A stretch of 64,000 bases of DNA from Streptomyces lycii. GTDB lineage: Bacteria > Actinomycetota > Actinomycetes > Streptomycetales > Streptomycetaceae. Shown here one piece after another: positions 17,283-28,551 of the stretch (position 1 is its first letter; each line of letters begins with the position of its first letter). A model generated the notes under the pieces. The model made no database searches. It was given only the letters and a program-made list of their open reading frames with translations, and had not been told where the DNA came from. A program made the position numbers and the translations under genes. The DNA lies in the NCBI RefSeq assembly GCF_009735685.1, contig NZ_WHPN01000293.1, positions 1 to 64,000 on the forward strand, written 5' to 3'.

Positions 17283-18255
17283 TCACCGCCGACTGCCGCC
17301 GGGTGCGGGCAGGCTGGTGACCTCGGCAATCGCCTCCGCTGAGGGATGGAAGTACTTCCGCACGTTCTCCGGCTTCTTGTGGCGGGACTTCGCCATGAGC
17401 ATGGGAAGGCCGGCCCCGCCCTCGCCGAGGCGGGTGAGACCGGAGTGCCGGAACTCGTGCAGGTCCCAGCCCGTGCCCGCTACTCCGCCAACCGCAGTGT
17501 GAGCATCCAGCAGGGCGCGGGCCTGACCGTACGACAGCCGGACGAGCCCGGTGTCCGGGCAGACATCCCGCGCCGCAACGACCTTGCCGGGGCCCGGCTT
17601 GCGGTGGGTGACGAACACCGGCCCACGGGTCCGGCCCTTGATCAGCCGGGGCAGCAGGCGGGCGGTGCCGGCGTCCCAGAACACGGGCTCCAGCACGAAC
17701 TCCTCGCGGCGCCGCGCCGCCGGGTGCGCGGCCGGGCCCCCTTGGCCATCACCGGGGCCCGCCGCCCGGCCAGGTCCAGCTCCTCGATGTTGACGCCGAG
17801 GATCTCCTCCGACCGTGCGACCGTCTCGTACAGCATCCGCCACAGCGTCTTCTCCCGCAGGTGCACGTCGCGGCGGGCGATCAGCCGGTCGGTGGCCATC
17901 TTCGCGCGGGCCGGGGTTTTTGAGTTCGGCGGGGCAACCGCTCCGCCCAGCCCGGCACACGCGGGCTGTCGTAACCGCGCTCGGCGCATCAGCCCAGCCA
18001 GGAGAGCACCGCCGACCGGCGGGCATTCCACGTGTTCACCGCCGAGCTGCCCCACGACAGCTCCAGGGTGCTGCCGTCTTCATCGTCGGCGACCACCGCC
18101 AGCGGCCGGTCCTCGCCGAGATGTTCGGCGGTCTTGCCGACCCCGATGCCGTACGAGCGGAGGGTATTCGGGTTGTCGAGAGAACCGAGGAACACGTCCG
18201 CCGCCGTGCGGACGGTCAACGCCTTCCCAGCGGGCAGCTGTACGACCGCAGGCAC
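17283..18255 (-). pseudogene. Tyrosine-type integrase, frameshifted
   Basis: Three minus frames together spell one integrase. The N-terminal core-binding part is AADVFLGSLDNPNTLRSYG (from 18255). The start of the catalytic domain, with Arg, is [19 protein letters not shown]. The C-terminal part is [37 protein letters not shown] and [17 protein letters not shown]. Frame changes lie near 18000 and 17730. In the last motif the usual catalytic His position is kept, but the frame breaks make it inactive. It lies directly left of the biosynthetic cluster. Confidence 0.8.
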
Positions 18256-18672
18256 GGTCTCCTCCTTGCCGCAGATAATGGGGCCGCTTCGCGCACGGCC
18301 CCGCGGACGTCGTCACAGGCCACGCTCAGCGACGCTACAGGTAATAGGGCGTTATCTGTGGAACGACTTCAAACAGCGCCGTTCCCCGATACTCCGTCAG
18401 CCGCCAACCAGGGCCGACGAGCACTTAGCAGCACGATCTGGCACGGATGTTCCTCAGCCCCCGGCCCCGACTGACGTACCGGAACGACCACGCTGTCGGC
18501 CGGTCCCGCGGCGGATCGACCGCGAGAACTGGCCATGAGTCACGGCAAGCACCGTTGCCGCACCAAGGCCTCGCCGCAGGCCGGGCCGCGCACCCGGGCC
18601 GGCTGCCGGCCTGAGGGACGGCTGCCGCCCGGAAGCCGGATGAGGTGCCGGCCCGGACGCCGTCGGCGGGTG
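18256..18672. other. Intergenic region with no gene seen
   Basis: It holds a GGGGCCG/CGGCCCC inverted repeat at about 18281-18303 and otherwise no protein or RNA I recognise. It separates the integrase remnant from the oxygenase gene, which reads toward it. Confidence 0.5.
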
Positions 18673-19509
18673 TCAGATCCACGAGACGGCTTCGGTGAGC
18701 TCGTCGTCGTAGAAGCCGAAGAAGAAGCCCATGGTGATCCGGTCGGAGCCGGAGACCTTCTCGATGGAGTGGTAGTAGGTGGGGTTGAGCAGGTAGACGT
18801 CCCCGGCCCGCGGCTTGAACTCGTGCGCGGGAGCGTCGCCCGTCACCGACTCGTCGTAGCCGAGACCGCCGACGATCTTGTAGCCGGTGTCCTCCTCCGA
18901 CCACCGCTTGTGGTGGATGCGCAGCTCACCGCCCTCTTCGCACTCCTGGATGCACACCACGCAGCTGAGCTGGTGGCGCAGCCCGGCCAGGGCCAGCCCG
19001 GTGCCCGCGGCGTCGCGCATGATGTTGTCGTTGTGCAGCGGGGTGCGGATGCCGTCCGCGTAGATCCGTACGTTCTGCTGTGAGTAGCTGCGGCCGTCGG
19101 CCTCGGACTCGGTGTCGAACCGCTGCAGGCCCAGCACTTCGGCCAGCCGCCGGCGGGTCAGCGTGCCGAGGTCGACGCCGATGGACTCGGTGAACTCGTT
19201 GGCCTTCCGCGCCTCGGCGAAGTACGTGTCCGGCTCGTGCAGATGCTTGGCCAGGTACGGGCCGATGGTGGTGAGGGTGCCGTTGCTGTAGCGCGTGGTC
19301 GACGCCCGGCCGAAGACCGGCGCCAGCCGCTTCCGGTTCTCGTCGAACACGGACTCCGGCAGCAGATTGCGCAGCACCACGACGGCGACCGTGCCGTCGG
19401 CCAGGCGTCTGAGCAGGTCCGCGCCGTCCGTGTACCCGGCTGCCCCGTCGTTCTCGCCGCTCCCGTCGCGATCGACATCGATGACGATGCGACCCCATTG
19501 TTCGCTCAC
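18673..19509 (-). CDS. 2-oxoglutarate/Fe(II)-dependent oxygenase
   Basis: 278 residues. The iron triad is readable: His159-x-Asp161 in TPLHNDNIM and His247 in LNPTYYHSIE, with Arg257 in SGSDRITMGFFFGF for 2-oxoglutarate. The intact Asp argues for a hydroxylase or desaturase rather than a halogenase, where this residue is Gly or Ala. It is predicted to be soluble and to use O2 and 2-oxoglutarate. It is divergent from the cyclase gene and shares its control region, so it probably tailors an amino acid or the aminocyclitol made by the cluster. GAGGTACTGAG precedes the start. Confidence 0.82.
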   Translation of the reverse strand: MSEQWGRIVIDVDRDGSGENDGAAGYTDGADLLRRLADGTVAVVVLRNLLPESVFDENRKRLAPVFGRASTTRYSNGTLTTIGPYLAKHLHEPDTYFAEARKANEFTESIGVDLGTLTRRRLAEVLGLQRFDTESEADGRSYSQQNVRIYADGIRTPLHNDNIMRDAAGTGLALAGLRHQLSCVVCIQECEEGGELRIHHKRWSEEDTGYKIVGGLGYDESVTGDAPAHEFKPRAGDVYLLNPTYYHSIEKVSGSDRITMGFFFGFYDDELTEAVSWI

Positions 19510-19573
19510 CTCAGTACCTCCTGTCGGTGTGGCTCATCAAGGGGCCGGCCTCCGGTCGTCCCGGATCGGAATA

Positions 19574-19745
19574 TTGCCACATCTGTCAAATCTTGGCAAG
19601 TTACTGATGTCGACTTTCGTAGCGCGGGGTAACTGCAATAGACGAGGTGAATCCATGCTTGACGTGGCATCGAGTGGCCCTCGTGGTGGCGGCCAGGCGT
19701 GTTGTCGGGTGTGGAACGGAAACAGGACATTGCCAAGAATTGCCA
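19574..19745. promoter_or_regulatory. Divergent control region with TTGCCA boxes
   Basis: The spacer between the oxygenase and the cyclase operon has TTGCCA (19574-19579) facing TGGCAA (19594-19599), then two direct TTGCCA copies at 19730-19735 and 19740-19745, exactly one helical turn apart. The four copies suggest an operator for an unlinked regulator; no regulator gene lies in the cluster. This AT-richer stretch is also where the divergent promoters should be. Confidence 0.45.
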
Positions 19746-19869
19746 GACGTTGCTACCGTCGGTGCATCAGTCGGGATGACGCGCCATCCGGAGACGACCG
19801 GCCACTGCCGCACCCGGAGCGAGTTGCTCTGCCGCCCAACGCAAGCTCGAACCAGTGAATGGGGTAGTT

Positions 19870-21021
19870 GTGTCTCTGTTGGCCGAAGCCATCACCCTGA
19901 GAGAGCGCGAGATCCGCTTCGGCGGCGTGCGCTACGGGTTCGCCGTCGGACACGGTCCGACCTCGCTGAGCGCCCTGACCCACAGACTTGCGGGTCTCGA
20001 CGCCGACCGGTTCGTGATCGTCGCCGACGCCGGCCTGACCGAGGACCAGATCGGCGAGATCGCCCGGTGTGCCGGCGAGACCGCCGCGACCACCGTGCTG
20101 TCCGTCCCCGCGGACGAGAAGACCAAGAGCCTCGGCGCGGTCGACTCCCTCGCCGAGCAGCTGATCCCGACCGGCGTCACCCGGCGCTCCGTGGTCATGG
20201 CGCTGGGCGGCGGCCTGGTCGGCAACATGGCCGGTCTGCTCAGCGCCCTGGTCTTCCGGGGCCTGCGCCTCGTCCACGTCCCGACCACCCTGCTGGCCAT
20301 GTCCGACTCGGTGCTCTCGCTGAAGCAGGCCGTCAACTCCAGCGTCGGCAAGAACCACCTGGGCACCTTCCACGCCCCGGTCTTCGTCTGGAACCACCTG
20401 GACTTCCTGCGCACGCTGCCCGCGGACGAGGTCCGCTCGGCGCTCTGCGAAATGATCAAGAACGTGCTGGGCATCGTGCCGGACCGGTACGCGGAGGTGG
20501 CCGCCCGGCTGCGCGCCGACGCCGAGTACACCCCGGAGGACATCGCCTTCTTCATCGACCTGTGCGTGGACGCGAAGTCCGCCGTCATGTGCGAGGACGC
20601 GCACGAGCGCGGCGACGCCCTCGTCCTGGAGTACGGCCACACCATCGGCCACGCCGCCGAACTCCTCACCGGCGGGGAGCTGCGACACGGCTACGCCATC
20701 GGCCTGGGCATGCTCGCGGCGGCCCGGATCGCCCGCGAGCTGGGCCTGCTGAGCGCGGCGGACGAAGCCGCGCACCGCGAGCTGCTCGTACTCAACGGCG
20801 CGCCCACCGTGCTGCCCGCCGGGGTCGACCCGGAGGAGGTGCTGCGCACCGTCGCGCTGGACAACAAGCGCGGATACGTCAGGGGCACGGCAGGCAGCCG
20901 CGACCTCATCCTGCTGGAGGGGCTCGGCAAACCGCACCGTCCGGGCGGCGCCCTGATCACCCAGGTGCCCGAGGCCGTCGTCCGGCTCGGCATCGAGTCC
21001 ATCACTTCCGAGGTGGCGTGA
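19870..21021 (+). CDS. 2-deoxy-scyllo-inosose synthase-like cyclase
   Basis: A sugar-phosphate cyclase of the dehydroquinate synthase superfamily, converting glucose 6-phosphate to 2-deoxy-scyllo-inosose if the family call is right. The diagnostic loop is DSVLSLKQAVN, where dehydroquinate synthases have SSVGGKTGVN-like sequence. The NAD loop is MALGGGLVGNMAGLL. Metal ligands are Glu in SALCEMIKN and His in EYGHTIGH and LRHGYAIG; DNKRGY and a GLGKP end also match BtrC/NeoC-type enzymes. About 383 residues, normal length. The GTG at 19870 is preferred (GGGGT five bases upstream); the frame opens at GTG 19855 without a ribosome site. It is the first gene of the operon; the next starts one base after its stop. 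Confidence 0.85.
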   Translation: MSLLAEAITLREREIRFGGVRYGFAVGHGPTSLSALTHRLAGLDADRFVIVADAGLTEDQIGEIARCAGETAATTVLSVPADEKTKSLGAVDSLAEQLIPTGVTRRSVVMALGGGLVGNMAGLLSALVFRGLRLVHVPTTLLAMSDSVLSLKQAVNSSVGKNHLGTFHAPVFVWNHLDFLRTLPADEVRSALCEMIKNVLGIVPDRYAEVAARLRADAEYTPEDIAFFIDLCVDAKSAVMCEDAHERGDALVLEYGHTIGHAAELLTGGELRHGYAIGLGMLAAARIARELGLLSAADEAAHRELLVLNGAPTVLPAGVDPEEVLRTVALDNKRGYVRGTAGSRDLILLEGLGKPHRPGGALITQVPEAVVRLGIESITSEVA

Positions 21022-21022
21022 C

Positions 21023-23879
<2,857 letters not shown>

Positions 23880-23890
23880 GGAGAGAACCC

Positions 23891-25171
23891 ATGAACGCCA
23901 CACCCGCCGGCCCGTCCGTCGTCATCGTCGACGGCTACTCCAACTCGGGGGCCTACACCGGCGAATACGCCGCCCTCGGAGTCGGCGCCCTGCACGTGCA
24001 GAGCACGGCGGAGTTCCTGCCCAAGATGGTCCCGCCGGACCTGTCCGCCTACCGGGAGACCTTCGTCTGCGAGGGCCCGGACGCGGTCGAGGACCTGGTG
24101 GAACGGCTGCGCCCGTACGCCCCGATCGCGGTGTCCGCCGGCCAGGAGCCCGGCGTTCCGCTGGCGGACCTGCTGAGCGAACGGCTCGGGGTGGCGACCA
24201 ACGGCACCGCGGGATCCCGCGCCCGGCGGGACAAGTTCACCATGATCGAGACGGTGCGGGCCGCCGGACTGCACTGCGCCGAGCAGTTCGTCGGCTCCGA
24301 TCCCGCCGGGATCACCGCCTGGGCCCGTGAGCGGGGCAGCTACCCCGTGGTCGTCAAACCGCGCTCCTCGTCCTCCTCGGACAACGTGTTCGTCTGCCGC
24401 ACCGAGGCGGAGGTGACGCGGGCCGCCCGCAGCGTGCTGGCCGGCATCACCATGTACGACGAGCGCAACACCGACGTCCTCGTCCAGTCCCATCTGGACG
24501 GCACGGAGTACATCGTGGACACCGTCAGCGCGCACGGCCGGCACGCCGTGTGCGGGGTGTGGCGCTATGACAAGAACCTGCTGCCCTCCGGCAGGCCGCT
24601 CTACGACCTGGACGTACTCCAGGACCCGGACGCCCCGCACGTGCGCGAACTGATCGCCTACGTCCTGCGGGTGCTGGACGCCCTCGGCATCCGGCACGGT
24701 CCCGGCCACGCCGAGGTGATCATGACGGACTCGGGCCCGGCCCTGGTGGAACTGGGCGCCCGGCTCAACGGGAACATGAACCCCGGCCACCACGAGGCGT
24801 TCAGCGGAACCAACCCGGCGCGGCTGGCCGCCCTCGCCTACGCGCGGCCCGCCGAGTTCACCGCCCGCCACGGCGGAACCGTCTACGCCAAGTCCTGCGA
24901 GGCGGTCGTCCACAACGCCGCCACCAGCCGCGAGGGCCTCGTCACCGGGATCGACACCGCGGTGCTCGACAAGATCGCCTCGCTGCCCACGGTCCGGGAG
25001 GTGGTCGTCCGGCGTCCGGCGGGGACCCGGCTGGTGCCCACCGTCGACCTGATGACCAGTCCGCTGCGGGTGTTCCACACCGCCCGCTCACAACGCGACA
25101 TCCTCGCCGACTACCGGGTCGTCGGGCAGCTGACGGACGACGTCTTCCGGCTGGCCGGACCGGCCGGCTGA
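23891..25171 (+). CDS. ATP-grasp ligase 1
   Basis: 426 residues with an N-terminal pre-ATP-grasp domain (VVIVDGYSNSGAYTGEYAAL), the ATP loop PVVVKPRSSSSSDNVFVC, the lid region LDGTEYIVDTVSAHGR, and the metal end GPALVELGARLNGNMNPGH. The family joins a carboxylate, activated as acyl-phosphate, to an amine or thiol; L-amino-acid ligases of this type make dipeptides. Here the amine could be the aminocyclitol. GGAGAG precedes the ATG. It sits in the middle of the operon and is followed 23 bases later by a second, distant ATP-grasp gene. Confidence 0.82.
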   Translation: MNATPAGPSVVIVDGYSNSGAYTGEYAALGVGALHVQSTAEFLPKMVPPDLSAYRETFVCEGPDAVEDLVERLRPYAPIAVSAGQEPGVPLADLLSERLGVATNGTAGSRARRDKFTMIETVRAAGLHCAEQFVGSDPAGITAWARERGSYPVVVKPRSSSSSDNVFVCRTEAEVTRAARSVLAGITMYDERNTDVLVQSHLDGTEYIVDTVSAHGRHAVCGVWRYDKNLLPSGRPLYDLDVLQDPDAPHVRELIAYVLRVLDALGIRHGPGHAEVIMTDSGPALVELGARLNGNMNPGHHEAFSGTNPARLAALAYARPAEFTARHGGTVYAKSCEAVVHNAATSREGLVTGIDTAVLDKIASLPTVREVVVRRPAGTRLVPTVDLMTSPLRVFHTARSQRDILADYRVVGQLTDDVFRLAGPAG

Positions 25172-25194
25172 ACCGCGGCAACACAGGGGGAAAC

Positions 25195-26601
25195 ATGAAC
25201 GACACCAGCAGGTCCCTGCTCTTCTGGGGCGGGTCCGCCCCGATGGGACTCGGCCGCGACGTCGGCACCCGGCTGCTCCGGCAGGCCGCCGCCCGCGAGG
25301 TCGACACCCGGGTCACCGTCGAATTCCCGGACGTGCCCGCACTGGCGGCACTCGCCGGCGCCGTGGACCGTACCGAGGTCGAGGACCCGGCCGCGGCCCT
25401 CGCCTGGGCCCGGGGGCGCCGCTTCGACGTGGTCCTCGGTGTCCGGGAGCAGGTGCAGGTCGCCCTCGCCGAGGTCGCCCGGGCCGTGGGCGCGCCGGGA
25501 AATCCGCCGGAGGCCGTGCGCACCGTCCGCAACAAGGACCGCTGCCGGCAGGCCCTGCGCGAAGCCGGTCTGCCGCAGCCGGAGTTCCGGCTGTGCGCGG
25601 ATCCCGCCTCGGCGCGGGCGTTCCTCGACGCCACGGACGGGCCGTGGATCGTGAAGCCGCGGGATGCCTCCGGCAGCCTCGGCGTCCGGAAGGTCACGGC
25701 GCCGGAGGAGCTGGCGGAGGCGGTTGAGGCGGTCCGGGCGGCTGCGGCAGTCCAGGCGGGCTCCCCCGGCACCCCGGGCACTCCGGCCGACGCGGCCGCC
25801 GCCGGAACCGCAGCGTCCGCCGCTGCACCGCCCGGCGGGCCGGAGTTCATCGTCGAGCAGTTCGTCCAGGGCCCCGAGTACAGCGTCGAGGGCGTGTTCC
25901 TGGGCGGTGAGCCCCGGGTGCTGGCCGTGACCGAGAAGAAGCTGCTGCCGCCGCCGAACTTCGTAGAGGCCGGGCATGTGCTGCCCGCCGCCCTCCCCGC
26001 CGGGCTCCAGCGGGCGTTCGAAGAAGACGTGACCAGGGCACTGAAGGCGCTGGGCCTGCGGTTCGGCGTCTTCCACGTCGAGCTGTGGTCCACGGAGGAC
26101 GGCCCGGTGCTCGGCGAGGTCCACGTACGCAACGGCGGCGACTGGATCCACCTCATGCTGGAGTACGCGATTCCGGGGCTGGACCTCTTCGGCCTGGTGA
26201 TCGACGACGCCCTCGGCACGGACCCCGGCGCGCACGCGCCGGCGCCCACCCGGGCGGCAGCCGTCCGCTTCCTCGCAGCCCCGCCGGGCCGGGTGACCCG
26301 GATCACCGGGTGGGAGGACGTACTGCGGCACCCGGCGGTGCTGAAGGCGGACCTGACCGTGGCGCCGGGGGACCTCGTCGGGGAGATCCGCGAGTCCTAC
26401 GACCGGGCCGGATACCTCGTGGTCGGCGCCGAGTCCCCGCAGCGGGCGGCGGAACTCGCCGACCGGCTGGCCGCCCGGGTCCGCTTCGAGACGGCCCCGC
26501 CGGCGACCGCGGCCCCCGTGACGGCCCGTACGGCGGTCCCCACAGCGGCCCGTGAGGCGGCCCGAGCGGCGGGCCTCGCAGGGCAGAGGGCCGGGGCATG
26601 A
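25195..26601 (+). CDS. ATP-grasp ligase 2
   Basis: 468 residues. ATP loop PWIVKPRDASGSLGVRKV, specificity region IVEQFVQGPEYSVEGVFLGG, and a metal-binding end with FHVELW and GEVHVRNGGDWIHL. An Ala/Pro/Gly-rich linker of about 35 residues (around 180-215) is inserted after the first ATP motif. The sequence differs enough from ligase 1 to suggest another substrate, so the product probably contains two amide bonds made by these enzymes. The tail after residue 440 is low-complexity alanine/arginine. Its stop overlaps the MFS start (ATGA). Confidence 0.8.
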   Translation: MNDTSRSLLFWGGSAPMGLGRDVGTRLLRQAAAREVDTRVTVEFPDVPALAALAGAVDRTEVEDPAAALAWARGRRFDVVLGVREQVQVALAEVARAVGAPGNPPEAVRTVRNKDRCRQALREAGLPQPEFRLCADPASARAFLDATDGPWIVKPRDASGSLGVRKVTAPEELAEAVEAVRAAAAVQAGSPGTPGTPADAAAAGTAASAAAPPGGPEFIVEQFVQGPEYSVEGVFLGGEPRVLAVTEKKLLPPPNFVEAGHVLPAALPAGLQRAFEEDVTRALKALGLRFGVFHVELWSTEDGPVLGEVHVRNGGDWIHLMLEYAIPGLDLFGLVIDDALGTDPGAHAPAPTRAAAVRFLAAPPGRVTRITGWEDVLRHPAVLKADLTVAPGDLVGEIRESYDRAGYLVVGAESPQRAAELADRLAARVRFETAPPATAAPVTARTAVPTAAREAARAAGLAGQRAGA

Positions 26602-27821
26602 GCCACCGGTCCTTCACCGCCCGGCTGTCCGCCGACCATCTGGCCGGCAACCTCGGCCAGTACATGATCCTTCCCGTGCTGGGGGTCTTCCTGGCCGCCC
26701 AGGTCGGCGGCGAATGGATCGTCGGCGCCGGGCTCTTCCTGTACAGCGCATCCGCCGGGGTCTCCGCGCTGCTGGTCAACCGCTGGCTGCCGAGGTTCGG
26801 CATCGTCGGCTCCATGACCGGCAGCACGGTGCTGTCCGCGCTGGGCTTCGGCCTGATGCCGTACAGCCACGACGCCGCGGTCCAGATGCTGCTGATCCTC
26901 CTCAGCGGCTTCGGCGGCAGCGTCCACTTCCTGCTGTCCCGGGTTCTCGTCGCCGAGGTGGTCCCCGACGCCGTCGGGCGGCACCGGGTGTACTCGGTGC
27001 TCCAGATCGCGGTGAACCTGGCCGCGGCCCTCGGCCCGTTCCTCGCCGGACTGCTGTACTCCTCGGCCGACCCCCGCATGCTGCTCACCGCCGTCGCCGG
27101 CTGCTACCTCCTCGCGGGCCTGTCCCTGCAGTCCGGCATCCCGAGGGACCTGCGGCCCACGGCGACGTCCAGCCGCTGGCCCGTCAGCCGGGACCTGCTC
27201 CGGCTCGCCCGGGAGGACCCCGCGATCCGCCGGACGGTGGCGATCTGCGTCCTCGGCGCCTTCGTCTACGGCCAGCTGTACTCGGCGTTCGCCCTGTTCG
27301 TCGCCCGGGACGTCGGCTCGGTGCTGGTGCGGGCCGCGCTGATCGCCGCGCCCGCCCTGGCCATCGTCGTCTTCCAGACGGCGGTCACCGCGGCCACGGG
27401 GAAGCTGCTGGCCCGGGGCACCGGCCCGTTCACGCTGCTGCTGTACGGGGCCGTGCTGTTCAGCGCCTCCATGGTGGTGCTCGGCGTGGGACTGCCGGTG
27501 GTGCTCGGCGCCGCCCTGGCCGTCGCCCTGTTCTCCACCGCCGAAATGCTGTTCACCCCCATGGTGAGCACGGCCTTCGCCGGGCTGCCGATCACGTCCA
27601 CGCTGGAGGCCTTCAATCTGCGCCAGGTCAGCTGGACCGCCGGTGAGGCGATCGGCTCCCTGGCCGGCGGCACCCTGTTTCTGGCCCTGGACCGGGCGGG
27701 GCTCGGGCACACGTACTGGCTCGGCGTGGCCCTGGGCACCGGCGCCCTCCTCCACGTACTCGCCCGCCGCGCCCCCGGGCGCGCCACGGCCGTCGCCGCC
27801 ACCCGAGAGCCGGCCGCCTGA
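26598..27821 (+). CDS. MFS transporter, probable exporter
   Basis: 407 residues with about 11-12 membrane segments, beginning HLAGNLGQYMILPVLGVFLA. The usual MFS pattern of two six-helix halves is visible, with the cytoplasmic loop near residue 190. It is translationally coupled to ATP-grasp 2 and placed in the last third of the operon, so it most likely exports the product and may give self-resistance. No separate resistance gene (methyltransferase or aminoglycoside-modifying enzyme) is present in the cluster. Confidence 0.8.
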   Translation: MSHRSFTARLSADHLAGNLGQYMILPVLGVFLAAQVGGEWIVGAGLFLYSASAGVSALLVNRWLPRFGIVGSMTGSTVLSALGFGLMPYSHDAAVQMLLILLSGFGGSVHFLLSRVLVAEVVPDAVGRHRVYSVLQIAVNLAAALGPFLAGLLYSSADPRMLLTAVAGCYLLAGLSLQSGIPRDLRPTATSSRWPVSRDLLRLAREDPAIRRTVAICVLGAFVYGQLYSAFALFVARDVGSVLVRAALIAAPALAIVVFQTAVTAATGKLLARGTGPFTLLLYGAVLFSASMVVLGVGLPVVLGAALAVALFSTAEMLFTPMVSTAFAGLPITSTLEAFNLRQVSWTAGEAIGSLAGGTLFLALDRAGLGHTYWLGVALGTGALLHVLARRAPGRATAVAATREPAA

Positions 27822-27845
27822 GGCCGGGAGAGACAAGGACCCACC

Positions 27846-28550
27846 ATGTGCCGACTCATCCTCGCCTCCGGGGATTTCGCCGTGCCGGACATCACCGCCG
27901 CCGCCGTGGACATGAGCTGCGGCCGGACCGCCGATCACGACAACCCGACCAAGGTGCACGCGCACGGCTGGGGGGCGGTCTGGCGCGAACCCGGCCGGGG
28001 GCTGCGGGCGCACGCCGACGCCCGGCCGCTGGCCGACAGCCTGCACGCCTCCCCGCTGCCGGAGGCCAAGACCGACTTCCTGGCCGTCCACACCCGCAAC
28101 GCAAGCTTGGAATCCCAGCGCGGGCTGCGCTTCACCCACCCGCTGACCAGGGACGACGGCTGGTACTTCATGCACAACGGCTATCTGCCGACCGCGTACC
28201 AGGGGCTCGGCCTGGCCGCCTCCGAGTTCGACTCGCGGGAGTACTTCGACTACCTGGTCCCCGACGGCGCCGCCGGCCTGGACCCGGCGGAGGCGCTCGG
28301 CAAGCTGGACGCGCTGCCGCCCGGCGGCAACTCCGGCAACGCCATCGCGGTGCACGCCGCGGGCGCGTACCTGGTGCACTGGAGCGCGCCCGCCGTGGCC
28401 ACCCCCGTGTTCTTCACCATGCAGCGCCTCCGTCTGCCCGGTCTGGAGGTCGTTGCCTCCGAGGTGGTGCCCGGGCTCGCTCCGGCCCGGCAGTGGGAGC
28501 CGCTGCCGGCCGGCACCGTCCTGCACTTCCCGTTCCCGAAGGAGGCGTGA
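27846..28550 (+). CDS. Stand-alone class II glutamine amidotransferase (EgtC-like)
   Basis: 234 residues. Processing of the initiator Met would expose Cys2 (MCRLILASG) as the N-terminal nucleophile. VHTRNASLESQRG and YFMHNGYLP are the substrate-binding motifs of class II amidotransferases. There is no synthetase domain. The closest known role for free-standing members with an MCR start is EgtC, which removes a gamma-glutamyl group in ergothioneine synthesis. Next to a glutamine synthetase-like gene it may deprotect a gamma-glutamylated intermediate, or deliver ammonia. The gene is one base apart from the next ORF and 24 bases from the MFS gene. Confidence 0.8.
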   Translation: MCRLILASGDFAVPDITAAAVDMSCGRTADHDNPTKVHAHGWGAVWREPGRGLRAHADARPLADSLHASPLPEAKTDFLAVHTRNASLESQRGLRFTHPLTRDDGWYFMHNGYLPTAYQGLGLAASEFDSREYFDYLVPDGAAGLDPAEALGKLDALPPGGNSGNAIAVHAAGAYLVHWSAPAVATPVFFTMQRLRLPGLEVVASEVVPGLAPARQWEPLPAGTVLHFPFPKEA

Positions 28551-28551
28551 C

